Below are positions 27,489 to 36,745 of a DNA stretch of 64,000 nucleotides, one piece after another. Location: the NCBI GenBank assembly GCA_947492995.1, contig CANLOU010000003.1, positions 496,001 through 560,000 of the forward strand, read 5' to 3'. Source of the DNA: an uncultured Litoreibacter sp. (GTDB lineage Bacteria; Pseudomonadota; Alphaproteobacteria; Rhodobacterales; Rhodobacteraceae). Numbering within the stretch: the stretch's first letter is position 1; every line of letters begins with the position of its first letter. The translations under genes were made by a program, and so were the position numbers. The notes beneath the pieces are model-generated. The model was given only the letters and a program-made list of their open reading frames with translations, made no database searches and was not told where the DNA came from.

Positions 27489-27734
27489 ATAGGATGTATC
27501 CCGCCGCCTTACCCGTTGGTTTGCTTCTTTCAATGCGGCGTCGATGCGGCGTAGACGGCGCGAAAAGCTGTGTAACACCGAAATGCTAAGCCGGACTGCC
27601 CGCCGATGGCAAGCGCATGTGCCCATGGCGGGGTGAGATTGCACAACCTGCGCACACATTCGCCCTGAAAATGACCGATTGACGCGCAATACGTTAACAG
27701 TTGACGAGCAATAAGTGATCTGAGGGAACCGGGG
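27489..27734. other. Divergent regulatory region between xdhA and an uncharacterised gene
   Basis: These 246 bases should hold the promoters of both the purine operon and the gene at 27,735. I see TTGACG-like hexamers near 27,672 and 27,694 on the plus strand but no convincing -10 box. No purine riboswitch fold or clear repressor palindrome is evident. Confidence 0.5.
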
Positions 27735-28910
27735 ATGTTGAAGCGACTTTTATCGCGGGACACAAAAGGCAAGGTGGCTGAACGCGCCAAAACCACGTTG
27801 GAGGCAAGTGCTGCCGCTGTGCCTGACCCCGCGCCAATCGAGCCGGTTTCGGCGGCGCCCGCGCCTGCGCCTACTCCTGCGCCAATGCCGCCCATTGCCC
27901 GCAAAACGAAAAGCATGCGCGACAGCGATGTGAAGGACGAATTTGGCCGCTCCGCCGAACAATTGGCCGCGGAGGCCGCCAAAGAATTTGACATTATGGG
28001 CGTTGCGGCCCGCGCCGCTGGTATGGACGAACGTCCTGACCGGCCCCGCAAATCCGAGACCACCGACGCAACTTCGACCGGGGAATTTGGCGTGATCGGT
28101 GCGTCGCCGAAGCCTGCCGCCGTGCCGGCTGTGCAAGCGGCTGCTCCGGTCGTCGAAACGGTTGTTGAAACGGTTGAGGTCGCGGCGCCGTCGAAGCTGT
28201 CTTTGCAAGATGGCCACATTCTATTCCCCGCGCCAAACCCGTCTGCACTTGAAGCTACATTTGATACGCGCGACGCCTATTGGAACAAAGTCGGCGTCTC
28301 CGACGCGGAACTGTTTGGATATGCGGTCTGCCCTGAGCTGAAAGGCGCGCCCGCTTGGCCCACCCAGCGCCAGAGCTTTCGAATTGTGCGGACCGAGAAC
28401 AGCCTCATCATCGCCTCCGAAGGGTTGAGCGATCCATTTGCCGCCTTCAGAGGTCCAACCGATGTGAACGGGTTCGGGCTTGAGGTCTTCATCGAGCTGC
28501 ATCAATGGAACAAGACCGATGCAGACCGTTTGCGCGCCGGATGGGCGTATAAAGCGATCGAACAATTCGCCCGCCTGTGTGCGCATGGCGATAATATGTT
28601 GGACGTGCTTGATGAGCATGGCGTGTTGTCGTTGGACCTTCCGTCAAATTGCGTGCCGCCTGAGTGGATCGTTGAAGGCATAGCGGAACCCGCCGGTGCG
28701 CTTATCAATCTTCCAGTGCCGCCCGGTCGCAGCGAAATGACGCAAGCGCCGTTGTCGCCCATACGTGTCGTGCCGCTGACATTGATTTTCCCGGAAGAGC
28801 TGGAAGATTGCGTTGTCGGCGGAGTAAATGAGCGTCGCGGTTTGGCCAATGATCTTTTGACAACGGGATATGGCCACAAGACCGATCCCAAGCGGTCCAG
28901 CCTGCGCTAG
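27735..28910 (+). CDS. Uncharacterised protein, weak resemblance to suppressor-of-fused domain
   Basis: The 391-residue product has a basic start (MLKRLLSRDTKGKVAERAK), a disordered Ala/Pro-rich stretch (residues about 24-55) and an acidic, Ala/Val-rich region to about 155. The globular C-terminal domain has DTRDAYWNKVGVSDAELFGY, FGLEVFIELHQW, and a final VVPLTLIFPEELEDCVVGG followed by RRGLANDLLTTGYG. The order of these segments recalls bacterial suppressor-of-fused (SUFU) domain proteins, but the match is by eye only. It is divergent from xdhA and 73 bases upstream of dnaE. Function unknown. Confidence 0.7.
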   Translation: MLKRLLSRDTKGKVAERAKTTLEASAAAVPDPAPIEPVSAAPAPAPTPAPMPPIARKTKSMRDSDVKDEFGRSAEQLAAEAAKEFDIMGVAARAAGMDERPDRPRKSETTDATSTGEFGVIGASPKPAAVPAVQAAAPVVETVVETVEVAAPSKLSLQDGHILFPAPNPSALEATFDTRDAYWNKVGVSDAELFGYAVCPELKGAPAWPTQRQSFRIVRTENSLIIASEGLSDPFAAFRGPTDVNGFGLEVFIELHQWNKTDADRLRAGWAYKAIEQFARLCAHGDNMLDVLDEHGVLSLDLPSNCVPPEWIVEGIAEPAGALINLPVPPGRSEMTQAPLSPIRVVPLTLIFPEELEDCVVGGVNERRGLANDLLTTGYGHKTDPKRSSLR

Positions 28911-28983
28911 GCATCCACAGAAAACTCGGGACGCCCCAGATTTTCTCACTTCCCCTCGGGGCAGGGCCAGATAATGTGGTCGC

Positions 28984-31900
28984 ATGGCTGACCAACCCCG
29001 ATTCATTCACCTGCGCGTTCACAGCGAATACTCCCTTCTTGAGGGCGCAATCCGTATCAAAAAGCTTGCTGGCATGTGTCAGGATGCAGGCCTTCCAGCG
29101 GTGGCGGTCACGGACACGAACAACATGTTCGCGGCGCTTGAATTCTCGGAATATGCGTCCGGCGCGGGCGTGCAGCCCATCATTGGGTGCCAAGTGGACG
29201 TGGCCTATGACATTGCGGCCCCCGGCGAAAAGCCCCGCGCGCCTGCACCGATTGTGCTGCTGGCCCAGAACGAGGCCGGCTACGAGAATCTGATGAAGCT
29301 GAATTCCTGCCTCTATCTGGATGCGGGTGGGCAACTACCGCAGGTCACTATGGAGGAGCTTGCGCAGTATTCGGACGGCTTGATTTGCCTTACAGGCGGC
29401 CCCGACGGGCCGGTTGGACGGCATCTGCGCGGCGGCCAGCACCCCAAGGCGGAAGCCGTGTTGCGCCAACTGGCGCAGACCTACCCGGATAGGCTTTATG
29501 TCGAATTGCAGCGTCATCCCGGCGATGACGGCCTGCCGGAGGCAGAGAAGCTGTCAGAGCGTGGGCATGTCGAGATGGCCTATGCCATGGGTCTTCCGCT
29601 GGTTGCCACCAATGATGTCTATTTTCCCAAATCGAACATGTACGAGGCGCATGACGCGCTGATTTGCATCGCGGAAGGGGCCTATGTTGACCAGCAGGGC
29701 GACCGCCGCAAGCTGACGCCGCAACACTATTTCAAAACCCCGCAAGAGATGGCGACGCTGTTCGCGGACCTGCCTGAGGCGCTGGAAAACACCGTCGAAA
29801 TTGCGCGGCGCTGCGCGTTCAAGGCCTATAAGCGCGATCCGATTTTGCCGAAATTTGCTGATGACGAGGTCGAAGAACTGCGCCGTCAGGCCAATGAAGG
29901 CCTGCAAAAGCGGCTTGCCGTTATCCCACATGCTGTGTCCGTCGAGGAGTATCAAGCGCGGCTGGATTTTGAGCTGGGCATTATCGAAGGCATGGGGTTT
30001 CCCGGCTACTTCCTGATCGTGGCCGACTTTATTCATTGGGCCAAAGACAATGACATCCCCGTGGGCCCCGGTCGTGGGTCGGGTGCGGGTTCGTTGGTTG
30101 CCTACGCGCTGACCGTGACCGATCTGGACCCGCTGCGCTATTCCCTTCTGTTCGAGCGGTTCCTGAACCCCGAACGGGTGTCGATGCCCGATTTCGACAT
30201 CGACTTTTGCATGGACCGCCGCGAGGAAGTGATCCGCTACGTTCAGGAAAAATATGGCCGCGACAAGGTGGGGCAGATCATCACTTTCGGTGCGTTGCTA
30301 TCAAAGGCCGCCGTGCGCGATATCGGGCGGGTCTTGCAGATGCCTTACGGGCAGGTGGACCGCCTGTCGAAGATGATCCCCGTGGAAGGGGTGAAGCCGG
30401 TTTCGATTGAAAAGGCGCTGGCCGACGAGCCGAAGCTGCGCGAAGAGGCCAAGAACGAAGAGGTCGTGGCCCGCCTGCTGGATTACGGCCAGCAGGTCGA
30501 GGGGCTGCTGCGCAATGCCTCGACCCACGCGGCGGGTGTGGTGATCGGCGACCGTCCTTTGGACGCGCTGGTGCCGCTGTATCAAGACCCGCGCTCTGAC
30601 ATGCCCGCAACCCAGTTCAATATGAAATGGGTCGAGCAGGCGGGGCTGGTGAAGTTCGACTTTTTGGGGCTGAAGACGCTCACCGTGATCCAGAACGCCG
30701 TGGACCTGATTAAGACATCGGGCCGCACGCTGCACACCGCGCCTGATGGCACCCAATTGTTTGAGCCGCCCGAAGGGCTGGTCAACGACATCGGGACGAT
30801 CCCGCTGGATGACAAGAAGTCCTATGACCTGTATTCCTCGGCCAAGACCGTTGCCGTGTTTCAGGTGGAAAGCTCAGGCATGATGGATGCGCTGCGGCGC
30901 ATGAAGCCCACCTGCATCGAGGATATTGTGGCGCTGGTGGCGCTGTACCGCCCCGGCCCGATGGAGAACATCCCGACCTATTGCGAGGTGAAGAACGGTC
31001 TGAAAGACCTTGAATCCATTCATCCTTTGATCGACCACATTCTGGCCGAAACCCAAGGTATCATCGTCTACCAAGAACAGGTTATGGAGATTGCGCAGGT
31101 CATGGCGGGCTACTCGCTGGGTGGCGCTGATCTGTTACGCCGCGCCATGGGCAAGAAGATCGCTGAGGAGATGGCCAAGGAGCGCCCCAAATTTGAAACG
31201 GGCGCCAAAGAGAACGGCGTTGACGCGAAGAAAGCTAAGGAAGTTTTTGACCTTCTTGAGAAATTTGCGAATTACGGCTTCAACAAATCGCATGCGGCGG
31301 CCTACGCGGTGGTCAGCTATCAAACGGCCTGGCTGAAGGCCAACCACCCCGTCGAGTTCATGGCGGGTGTGATGAACTGCGACCTGCATCTCACTGATAA
31401 ACTTGGGATTTATAAAGAAGAGATCACCAAGGTTCTGGATATTGAGATCGTGCCGCCTTGCGTCAACCGCTCTGCTGCGATGTTCAGCGTTGCCGATGGC
31501 AAGGTGGTCTATGCGCTGGGCGGGCTGAAGAATGTGGGCGTCGAAGCGATGCATCTGGTGACCGACGCCCGTGTGGTGGACGGGGCCGAGAAGCCGTTTG
31601 CGACGCTCTTCGACTTTGCCCGTCGGGTGGACCTGAAACGGGTTGGCAAACGGCCACTTGAAATGCTGGCGCGCTCTGGTGCCTTCGATCAGTTGGACCC
31701 CAACCGGCACCGGGTGTTTTCGTCCCTTGATGGGTTGGTTAGCTATTCGGCCGCGATCCACGAACAACGAAATTCGAACCAGGTTTCCTTGTTTGGGGAG
31801 GCTGGGGACGACCTTCCCGAGCCGCGCCTTTCACCTGTTGACGACTGGCTGCCCTCAGAGCGGCTGGCGCAGGAATTTACCGCCATTGGCTTCTACCTGT

Positions 31901-32493
31901 CGGGGCATCCACTGGACGACTATGTTCTGGCGCTGAAGCGCAAACGCGTGTCCACGCTGGCGGAGATCGAAGAAAAGGTGCAGGCCGGGGCCTTGGTGAC
32001 CAAGCTTGGGGCAACGATCTCTGGCAGGCAGGAGCGCAAGTCTGCCCGAGGCAACCGTTTTGCCTTCGTGCAGGGCTCAGACCCCACCGGCATGTTCGAG
32101 GTGACGGTGTTTTCGGATACGCTGGAACAGGCGGGCGCGCATCTTGTGCCCGGAAGCAATGTCGTTTTGACGGTCGAGGCGACTTACGAATCTGAGCAGC
32201 TCAAGCTGCTGTGTCGCGGCGCGCAGCCAATTGATGGCGCGGTTGATGCGGGATCCATGGGGTTGAAGATATTTGTGGAAGACGACGCGGTGATTGGTTC
32301 AATCGCGTCAGTGTTGGAACGCTCAGGGCAGGACAAATCCATCCGGGCTCGCGGTCCCGTATCGCTATGTCTGATGAACCCGGAGTTGCCCGGCGAAGTG
32401 GAAGTCTCCTTGGGCGATGCGTTTGCGGTCAATCCAAAGGTCAAGGGGGCGATCAAGTCGCTGGGTGGTGTGGTGATGGTAGAGGAAATTTGA
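28984..32493 (+). CDS. dnaE: DNA polymerase III alpha subunit
   Basis: The 1169-residue replicative polymerase begins with a PHP domain (RFIHLRVHSEYSLLEGAIRI). The C-family catalytic core has VPVGPGRGSGAGSLVAYALT and the metal-binding MPDFDIDFCMDRR with Asp403, Asp405 and Asp407 region. FANYGFNKSHAAAYAVVSYQ belongs to the fingers, followed by helix-hairpin-helix and an OB fold (ARGNRFAFVQGSDPTGMFEV). Length fits DnaE1. It acts in the replisome with the beta clamp and epsilon proofreader. Two palindromes follow the stop. Confidence 0.97.
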   Translation: MADQPRFIHLRVHSEYSLLEGAIRIKKLAGMCQDAGLPAVAVTDTNNMFAALEFSEYASGAGVQPIIGCQVDVAYDIAAPGEKPRAPAPIVLLAQNEAGYENLMKLNSCLYLDAGGQLPQVTMEELAQYSDGLICLTGGPDGPVGRHLRGGQHPKAEAVLRQLAQTYPDRLYVELQRHPGDDGLPEAEKLSERGHVEMAYAMGLPLVATNDVYFPKSNMYEAHDALICIAEGAYVDQQGDRRKLTPQHYFKTPQEMATLFADLPEALENTVEIARRCAFKAYKRDPILPKFADDEVEELRRQANEGLQKRLAVIPHAVSVEEYQARLDFELGIIEGMGFPGYFLIVADFIHWAKDNDIPVGPGRGSGAGSLVAYALTVTDLDPLRYSLLFERFLNPERVSMPDFDIDFCMDRREEVIRYVQEKYGRDKVGQIITFGALLSKAAVRDIGRVLQMPYGQVDRLSKMIPVEGVKPVSIEKALADEPKLREEAKNEEVVARLLDYGQQVEGLLRNASTHAAGVVIGDRPLDALVPLYQDPRSDMPATQFNMKWVEQAGLVKFDFLGLKTLTVIQNAVDLIKTSGRTLHTAPDGTQLFEPPEGLVNDIGTIPLDDKKSYDLYSSAKTVAVFQVESSGMMDALRRMKPTCIEDIVALVALYRPGPMENIPTYCEVKNGLKDLESIHPLIDHILAETQGIIVYQEQVMEIAQVMAGYSLGGADLLRRAMGKKIAEEMAKERPKFETGAKENGVDAKKAKEVFDLLEKFANYGFNKSHAAAYAVVSYQTAWLKANHPVEFMAGVMNCDLHLTDKLGIYKEEITKVLDIEIVPPCVNRSAAMFSVADGKVVYALGGLKNVGVEAMHLVTDARVVDGAEKPFATLFDFARRVDLKRVGKRPLEMLARSGAFDQLDPNRHRVFSSLDGLVSYSAAIHEQRNSNQVSLFGEAGDDLPEPRLSPVDDWLPSERLAQEFTAIGFYLSGHPLDDYVLALKRKRVSTLAEIEEKVQAGALVTKLGATISGRQERKSARGNRFAFVQGSDPTGMFEVTVFSDTLEQAGAHLVPGSNVVLTVEATYESEQLKLLCRGAQPIDGAVDAGSMGLKIFVEDDAVIGSIASVLERSGQDKSIRARGPVSLCLMNPELPGEVEVSLGDAFAVNPKVKGAIKSLGGVVMVEEI

Positions 32494-32498
32494 GCGGT

Positions 32499-32546
32499 AA
32501 GATTTTTCGATCGAAAAATCTTGAAAATTCTTCGTAGAAGAATTTT
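32499..32546. terminator. Two consecutive perfect palindromes after dnaE
   Basis: The first is a 24-base perfect palindrome built on GATTTTTCGATCGAAAAATC (32,499-32,522). The second has ten-base arms AAAATTCTTC/GAAGAATTTT around a three-base loop (32,524-32,546). They lie between convergent dnaE and slyX. The T/A-rich arms could stop transcription in both directions, but neither is a standard GC-stem terminator. The first resembles the element at 2019-2039. Confidence 0.6.
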
Positions 32547-32552
32547 ACGTCT

Positions 32553-32756
32553 CTAGTAATGCGGAGGTCGCTCGTCGCCCAGAACGACATGACCACCAGC
32601 ATCTTGCTGACGCTCCGCTTCTCGCTCCATCAATGTGCGCACACGATGGGTCAGCAGCGAAATTTCTTTTTCCTGCCGGGCGACGACATCCGACATCTCC
32701 TCGACCATGCGTGTCAGGTGAGCCAGTTGTTCTTCAAATTGAGTGGTCTGGGACAT
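32553..32756 (-). CDS. slyX: SlyX-family protein
   Basis: The 67-residue product is one predicted coiled coil ([19 protein letters not shown] then [20 protein letters not shown]) with a short tail ending GDERPPHY, close to the conserved PPHY/RPPHY end of SlyX proteins. ATG 32,756 is preferred over 32,765 and over the much longer upstream frame. The role of SlyX is unknown. The gene is divergent from hisS across about 80 bases and convergent with dnaE. Confidence 0.85.
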   Translation of the reverse strand: MSQTTQFEEQLAHLTRMVEEMSDVVARQEKEISLLTHRVRTLMEREAERQQDAGGHVVLGDERPPHY

Positions 32757-32838
32757 AGCCCCCATGTGGCAGGTTGCTTGTCTTGCGTCCAGCCCTTCGC
32801 TATTGCGGCCTTTAAGTTTTACATCAGGACCAAAGCCC

Positions 32839-34305
32839 ATGGCCAAAGTGAGAAAGCAGCCCCGTCCAAAGGCGGAAACCCCCAAAGGGTTTCGCGACTA
32901 TTTCGGCGCGGAAGTGGCGCAGCGCAAGGCGATGCTGGATCAGATTACAGCTGTCTATCAGCTTTATGGCTTTGACGCGCTGGAAAGTTCGGCGGTCGAA
33001 ACGGTGGAGGCTCTGGGCAAGTTCCTGCCAGATGTGGACCGCCCCAACGAGGGCGTGTTTGCCTGGCAGGAAGACGAGGCCGATTGGCTTGCCCTGCGCT
33101 ATGATCTGACCGCGCCGTTGGCGCGCGTCTTTGCCCAGCACCGCAACGACTTACCAACGCCCTATCGCCGTTTTGCCATGGGGCCGGTCTGGCGCAACGA
33201 AAAGCCCGGGCCAGGGCGGTTCCGGCAGTTTTATCAATGCGACGCGGATACGGTCGGGTCGGGCTCGGTCGCGGCGGATGCCGAGATTTGCGCGATGTTG
33301 TCGGACGTCCTGGAGGCCGTCGGTATCCCACGTGGCGACTATCTGGTGCGGGTTAACAACCGCAAGGTGTTGAACGGCGTGTTGGAGGTCATGGGGCTTG
33401 CCGACGACCCACGCCGCGACGACGTGCTGCGCACCATCGACAAGTTTGACAAGGTGGGGGAGCGCGGCGTGCGCGAATTGCTGACCACCGGTCGCACTGA
33501 CGCTTCGGGTGCCGAGATCGACGGCGTGGGGCTCAGCGACGCGCAGGCCGGCCCGGTGCTCGCCTTCTTGACCGCCAAGCAGGACAAGACCGAAGACACG
33601 CTGGCGCGGCTGCAGGACGCAGTCGGCGAGAGCGCGATCGGGACGGACGGCGTCAATGAATTGCGCCAAATCGGCGACTTGCTGAGCGCTCAGGGCTACG
33701 GCGCGGACCGGATCGAGATCGACCCGTCGGTCGTGCGCGGCTTGGGCTATTACACCGGCCCCGTCTACGAGGCCGAGCTGACTTTTGAGATCACCGACGA
33801 GAAAGGCCGTCCGCGCCAATTTGGCTCGGTCGCGGGCGGCGGGCGGTATGACGATCTGGTCAAGCGTTTCACCGGGCAGGAAGTGCCCGCCACGGGCGTC
33901 TCCATCGGAGTGGACCGGCTGCTGGCGGCGCTGCACGCCAAAGGCCGCATGGACAAGGCCACGGTTGGGCCCGTTGTGGTCACCGTCATGGACCGCGCCC
34001 GCATGTCGGACTATCAAAGCATGGTCGGCGAGCTGCGCGCCGCGGGCATCCGCGCGGAAGTCTATCTTGGCAACCCAAAGAATTTCGGGAACCAGTTGAA
34101 ATATGCCGACAAGCGCAACGCGCCCGTTGCGGTGATCGCGGGCTCCGACGAGTTTGACGCGGGCGTCGTACAGATCAAGGACCTTGTGCTGGGGGCCAAG
34201 ATTGCTGAGACCGCCACCCATGAGGAATGGAAGGAGCAGCCCGCGCAGTTCGAGATCAAGCGCGCTGATCTGGTCGCGGAAGTTCGCAAGATACTGGACG
34301 TGTAG
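32839..34305 (+). CDS. hisS: Histidyl-tRNA synthetase
   Basis: The 488-residue class II synthetase charges tRNA-His. It shows motif 2 as [23 protein letters not shown], the histidine-specific loop [14 protein letters not shown] (HisA motif) and motif 3-like [16 protein letters not shown]. The C-terminal anticodon-binding domain contains [29 protein letters not shown] across residues 415-445. ATG 32,839 is chosen because homologs start near [20 protein letters not shown]; the frame is open upstream to 32,743. Its stop codon directly abuts the hisZ start. Confidence 0.96.
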   Translation: MAKVRKQPRPKAETPKGFRDYFGAEVAQRKAMLDQITAVYQLYGFDALESSAVETVEALGKFLPDVDRPNEGVFAWQEDEADWLALRYDLTAPLARVFAQHRNDLPTPYRRFAMGPVWRNEKPGPGRFRQFYQCDADTVGSGSVAADAEICAMLSDVLEAVGIPRGDYLVRVNNRKVLNGVLEVMGLADDPRRDDVLRTIDKFDKVGERGVRELLTTGRTDASGAEIDGVGLSDAQAGPVLAFLTAKQDKTEDTLARLQDAVGESAIGTDGVNELRQIGDLLSAQGYGADRIEIDPSVVRGLGYYTGPVYEAELTFEITDEKGRPRQFGSVAGGGRYDDLVKRFTGQEVPATGVSIGVDRLLAALHAKGRMDKATVGPVVVTVMDRARMSDYQSMVGELRAAGIRAEVYLGNPKNFGNQLKYADKRNAPVAVIAGSDEFDAGVVQIKDLVLGAKIAETATHEEWKEQPAQFEIKRADLVAEVRKILDV

Positions 34306-35394
34306 ATGCCCGCGAAATCTGACATAAAGGCGGAGGCTGCGCGGCTGTTTTCGGCCTTTCAGCTGGCGGGCGCGATGCCGGTGGAAACCGACTTGCTGCA
34401 ACCCTCAGATCTGCTGCTGGACCTGTATGGTGAGGACATCCGGGCGCGGGCCTATGTGACCTCGGATGCGATCCGGGGCGAGCAGATGCTGCGGCCTGAT
34501 TTTACGGTGCCCATCGTGCAGTCCCACATGAAAGACGGCGCGGAGCCCGCGCGCTACACCTATATGGGGGACGTCTTTCGCAAGCAGGATGCGGGGACGG
34601 GCCGCGCCAGCGAATATATGCAGGTGGGCTACGAGGTGTTTGACCGCGCGGACCCCGCTGCCGCGGATGCGGAAGTGTTTGCGCTTTTTGCCGATGTTTT
34701 GAAGGACGCGCCACTGCAGGCCTCGGTCGGGGATATTGGTATCTTGATTGCGGCGGTTCAGGGCCTGACCACGTCTGATCGACGCCGCGCGGCGTTGATG
34801 CGCCACATCTGGCGGCCCAAGCGGTTCCGGGCGTTGCTGGATCGGTTTGCGGGGCGGGCTGACATGCCGCCGGGTCGGGTGGAGTTGATCGGGGCATTGG
34901 AAGGCCTGGACGTCGACCAGATCGTGCAAGGGGCGGGGCCGGAGATCGGGCTGCGCAGCGCCCCCGAGGTTTCGGCCCGGCTGAATGCGTTGCGTGAGGA
35001 CATGCAGGTGGGCCCCATTCCGGCGGAAGAACTGGACGCCGTCAGCGCCTTGTTGGCGCTGTCCACGAGCGCGGAGCGGGCGGCGGGTGAGTTGGCTGAC
35101 ATTGCCACTCGCTTTGGGGCCATCAAGTCTGCGGCGCAGGGCTTTGCACAGCGGCTGAACGCTTTGAAGGCGCGGGGCGTTGACGTGGGCGCGGTGGCCT
35201 ATGAAGGCTCATACGGGCGGACCTCGATGGAATATTACGACGGATTCGTCTTCGGGTTCGCGGTGAACGGGTCCGCGCCTGTGGCCTCGGGCGGGCGCTA
35301 TGACGCGCTGACCCGGGTGCTGGGGCAGGGGCGGGAGATCCCTGCCGTGGGCGGGGTGATCCGGCCGGAACTGTTGTTGGAGGTCCGCTCATGA
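34306..35394 (+). CDS. hisZ: ATP phosphoribosyltransferase regulatory subunit
   Basis: HisZ (362 residues) is a catalytically inactive paralog of histidyl-tRNA synthetase that forms a hetero-octamer with the short HisG and confers histidine feedback control. Synthetase-like segments remain (EQMLRPDFTVPIVQSHM, YTYMGDVFRKQDAGTGR, SGGRYDALTRVLGQG), while the tRNA-charging motifs are degenerate. It starts on the base after the hisS stop and overlaps hisG by four bases, so all three are probably co-expressed. Confidence 0.94.
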   Translation: MPAKSDIKAEAARLFSAFQLAGAMPVETDLLQPSDLLLDLYGEDIRARAYVTSDAIRGEQMLRPDFTVPIVQSHMKDGAEPARYTYMGDVFRKQDAGTGRASEYMQVGYEVFDRADPAAADAEVFALFADVLKDAPLQASVGDIGILIAAVQGLTTSDRRRAALMRHIWRPKRFRALLDRFAGRADMPPGRVELIGALEGLDVDQIVQGAGPEIGLRSAPEVSARLNALREDMQVGPIPAEELDAVSALLALSTSAERAAGELADIATRFGAIKSAAQGFAQRLNALKARGVDVGAVAYEGSYGRTSMEYYDGFVFGFAVNGSAPVASGGRYDALTRVLGQGREIPAVGGVIRPELLLEVRS

Positions 35395-36083
35395 GCCTGA
35401 AGCTGGGCGTGCCCTCGAAGGGGCGGTTGATGGAGGACACGTTTGCCTGGTTCGGCGCGCGGGGCATCACGTTGGAGCGGACGGGGTCGGACCGTGAATA
35501 TGCCGGCGCCGTGTCGGGTGCGCAGGGCGTCGAGCTGATCTTGATGAGCGCGGGCGAGATCCCGCGTGAGCTGGCGGCGGGGCGGATTGATCTGGGGGTG
35601 ACGGGCACCGATCTGGTGCGCGAGAAGATCGCGCTGTGGCCGGAGCAGATTGAGACGCTGGTCGAGCTGGGGTTCGGGTTTGCGGACCTGATTATTGCGG
35701 TGCCCCGGTTCTGGGCGGATGTGTCCACCTTGGATGATCTGGACGCGGTGGCGGCGTCTTTCAGAGCCAAGCACGGGTTCCGGCTGAGGATCGCCACGAA
35801 ATATCACCGGCTGGTGCGCGAGCATCTCAAAGAGGCGGGCGTGGCGGACTATCAGCTGGTGGACAGCCAAGGGGCCACGGAGGGCACGATCAAGAACGGG
35901 ACGGCGGAGGCTGTGGCCGATATTACCTCTACGGGTGCGACGCTGGAGGCCAACCATTTGAAGGTTTTGGGGGGCGATCCCGTTTTGAAATCCCAGGCGA
36001 CGTTATTTGCCTCCAAGACCTCTGAATTGAGCGGTGATGATCGGACTGCCTTGGTGGGTTTGAAGGCCAAACTGGGGCTTTGA
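35391..36083 (+). CDS. hisG: ATP phosphoribosyltransferase, short form
   Basis: The 230-residue enzyme catalyses the first step of histidine synthesis, joining ATP and PRPP. It begins LGVPSKGRLMEDTFAWF and contains the PRPP-binding region near residues 155-175 (NGTAEAVADITSTGATLEAN). It lacks the C-terminal ACT-like domain of the long form, which fits its dependence on HisZ, encoded immediately upstream with an ATGA overlap. A 75-bp repeat begins eight bases after the stop. Confidence 0.96.
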   Translation: MSLKLGVPSKGRLMEDTFAWFGARGITLERTGSDREYAGAVSGAQGVELILMSAGEIPRELAAGRIDLGVTGTDLVREKIALWPEQIETLVELGFGFADLIIAVPRFWADVSTLDDLDAVAASFRAKHGFRLRIATKYHRLVREHLKEAGVADYQLVDSQGATEGTIKNGTAEAVADITSTGATLEANHLKVLGGDPVLKSQATLFASKTSELSGDDRTALVGLKAKLGL

Positions 36084-36090
36084 GGCGCGG

Positions 36091-36165
36091 TCCGACGCAT
36101 GCGTCGGATTTTCTAAACCTTTGATATTGAATGATTCCATTTGGAATTTTAAGAGGTCATTAACC
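36091..36165. repeat. 75-bp palindrome-headed repeat, copy 2
   Basis: It opens with the perfect 18-base palindrome TCCGACGCATGCGTCGGA (36,091-36,108), then an AT-rich body with TTGATATTGAATG, and closes with TTAACC. It matches copy 1 at 16,029-16,103 in length and layout. Here it lies between convergent genes, so it is unlikely to be a simple promoter. Confidence 0.75.
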
Positions 36166-36208
36166 TGAGATGAGCGCCTTGCGGCGCGCGTGATGTTTTT
36201 GCGTTCTT

Positions 36209-36270
36209 GGGGAGGTTCCCTCCCCGCCACGCGGGCATCCCCTTGAGAGTATTTCTGCCAAAACGAAGCT
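36209..36270. repeat. Rhodobacteraceae-type repeat: GC hairpin followed by GAGTATTT...GAAG
   Basis: GGGGAGG-TTC-CCTCCCC (36,209-36,225) forms a seven-base-pair stem. It is followed by a C-rich link and GAGAGTATTTCTGCCAAAAC plus GAAG (to 36,268). The layout parallels 6435-6496. The second half is duplicated inside xdhB and, with a small difference, inside nrdJ. Confidence 0.7.
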
Positions 36271-36282
36271 GTGTGGGCGTGG

Positions 36283-36711
36283 TTAGCGCACGCCTATATC
36301 GGCCAGCGCCGCGCTGAGTTGCGGGGGGAGGGATTGTTCGCGGGCGCGGTGGGCTGGCAGGTCTGCGGGGGCGTCTTCGGGCTTGAGGTAGCGCCAGCCC
36401 TGAAAGGGGCGTTTGGTCATGTTCTCGACGCGGATAAGCTGCTGGTCAAAGACCAGCGCGCAGCGGCGGATGCCGTCTCCGCGGTCATATTCATCGAGGC
36501 GCAGGATTTTCTGGCGTGCTTGCACGACGCCTTTGATAACCCAGTAGATTGAGCCGCCATTGAGGATTTCGGCTTCGCGTTTGGGCCACATGCGGGTGAC
36601 ATGGCGCGGGTTGCCATCCGCGCCTTTGGGGCGCGGGCTGTCTTGCCAGTCCTGCAAGCCCTCGACGGTTTCCGTGCCGACGGATAGCTTAATTAAATTT
36701 ACATACGACAT
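36283..36711 (-). CDS. DUF1489-family protein
   Basis: The 142-residue product begins MSYVNLIKLSVGTETVEGL and contains VTRMWPKREAEILNGGSIYW, VKARQKILRLDE-like QARQKILRLDEYD, and ENMTKRPFQGWRYLKPEDAP, which match my recollection of DUF1489, a conserved alphaproteobacterial family of unknown function. An upstream ATG at 36,726 is possible. It is divergent from nrdJ, so its promoter overlaps the candidate NrdR site. Confidence 0.8.
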   Translation of the reverse strand: MSYVNLIKLSVGTETVEGLQDWQDSPRPKGADGNPRHVTRMWPKREAEILNGGSIYWVIKGVVQARQKILRLDEYDRGDGIRRCALVFDQQLIRVENMTKRPFQGWRYLKPEDAPADLPAHRAREQSLPPQLSAALADIGVR

Positions 36712-36729
36712 GCTCGACGCCCCCAATGC

Positions 36730-36745
36730 GTGCTATATATAGTAG
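36730..36745. promoter_or_regulatory. Candidate NrdR box upstream of nrdJ
   Basis: GTGCTATATATAGTAG has a perfect inner core (CTATATATAGT) relative to the NrdR consensus ACACTATATATAGTGT and is a partial palindrome. It lies 48 bases before the nrdJ start. NrdR boxes usually occur in pairs about three helical turns apart; I cannot see a clear second box. The TATATA may also serve as a -10 element. Confidence 0.55.

Noticed and set aside
27489-27734. Purine riboswitch upstream of xdhA
   Set aside because: I looked for the conserved three-way junction and loop motifs on the minus strand and found none.
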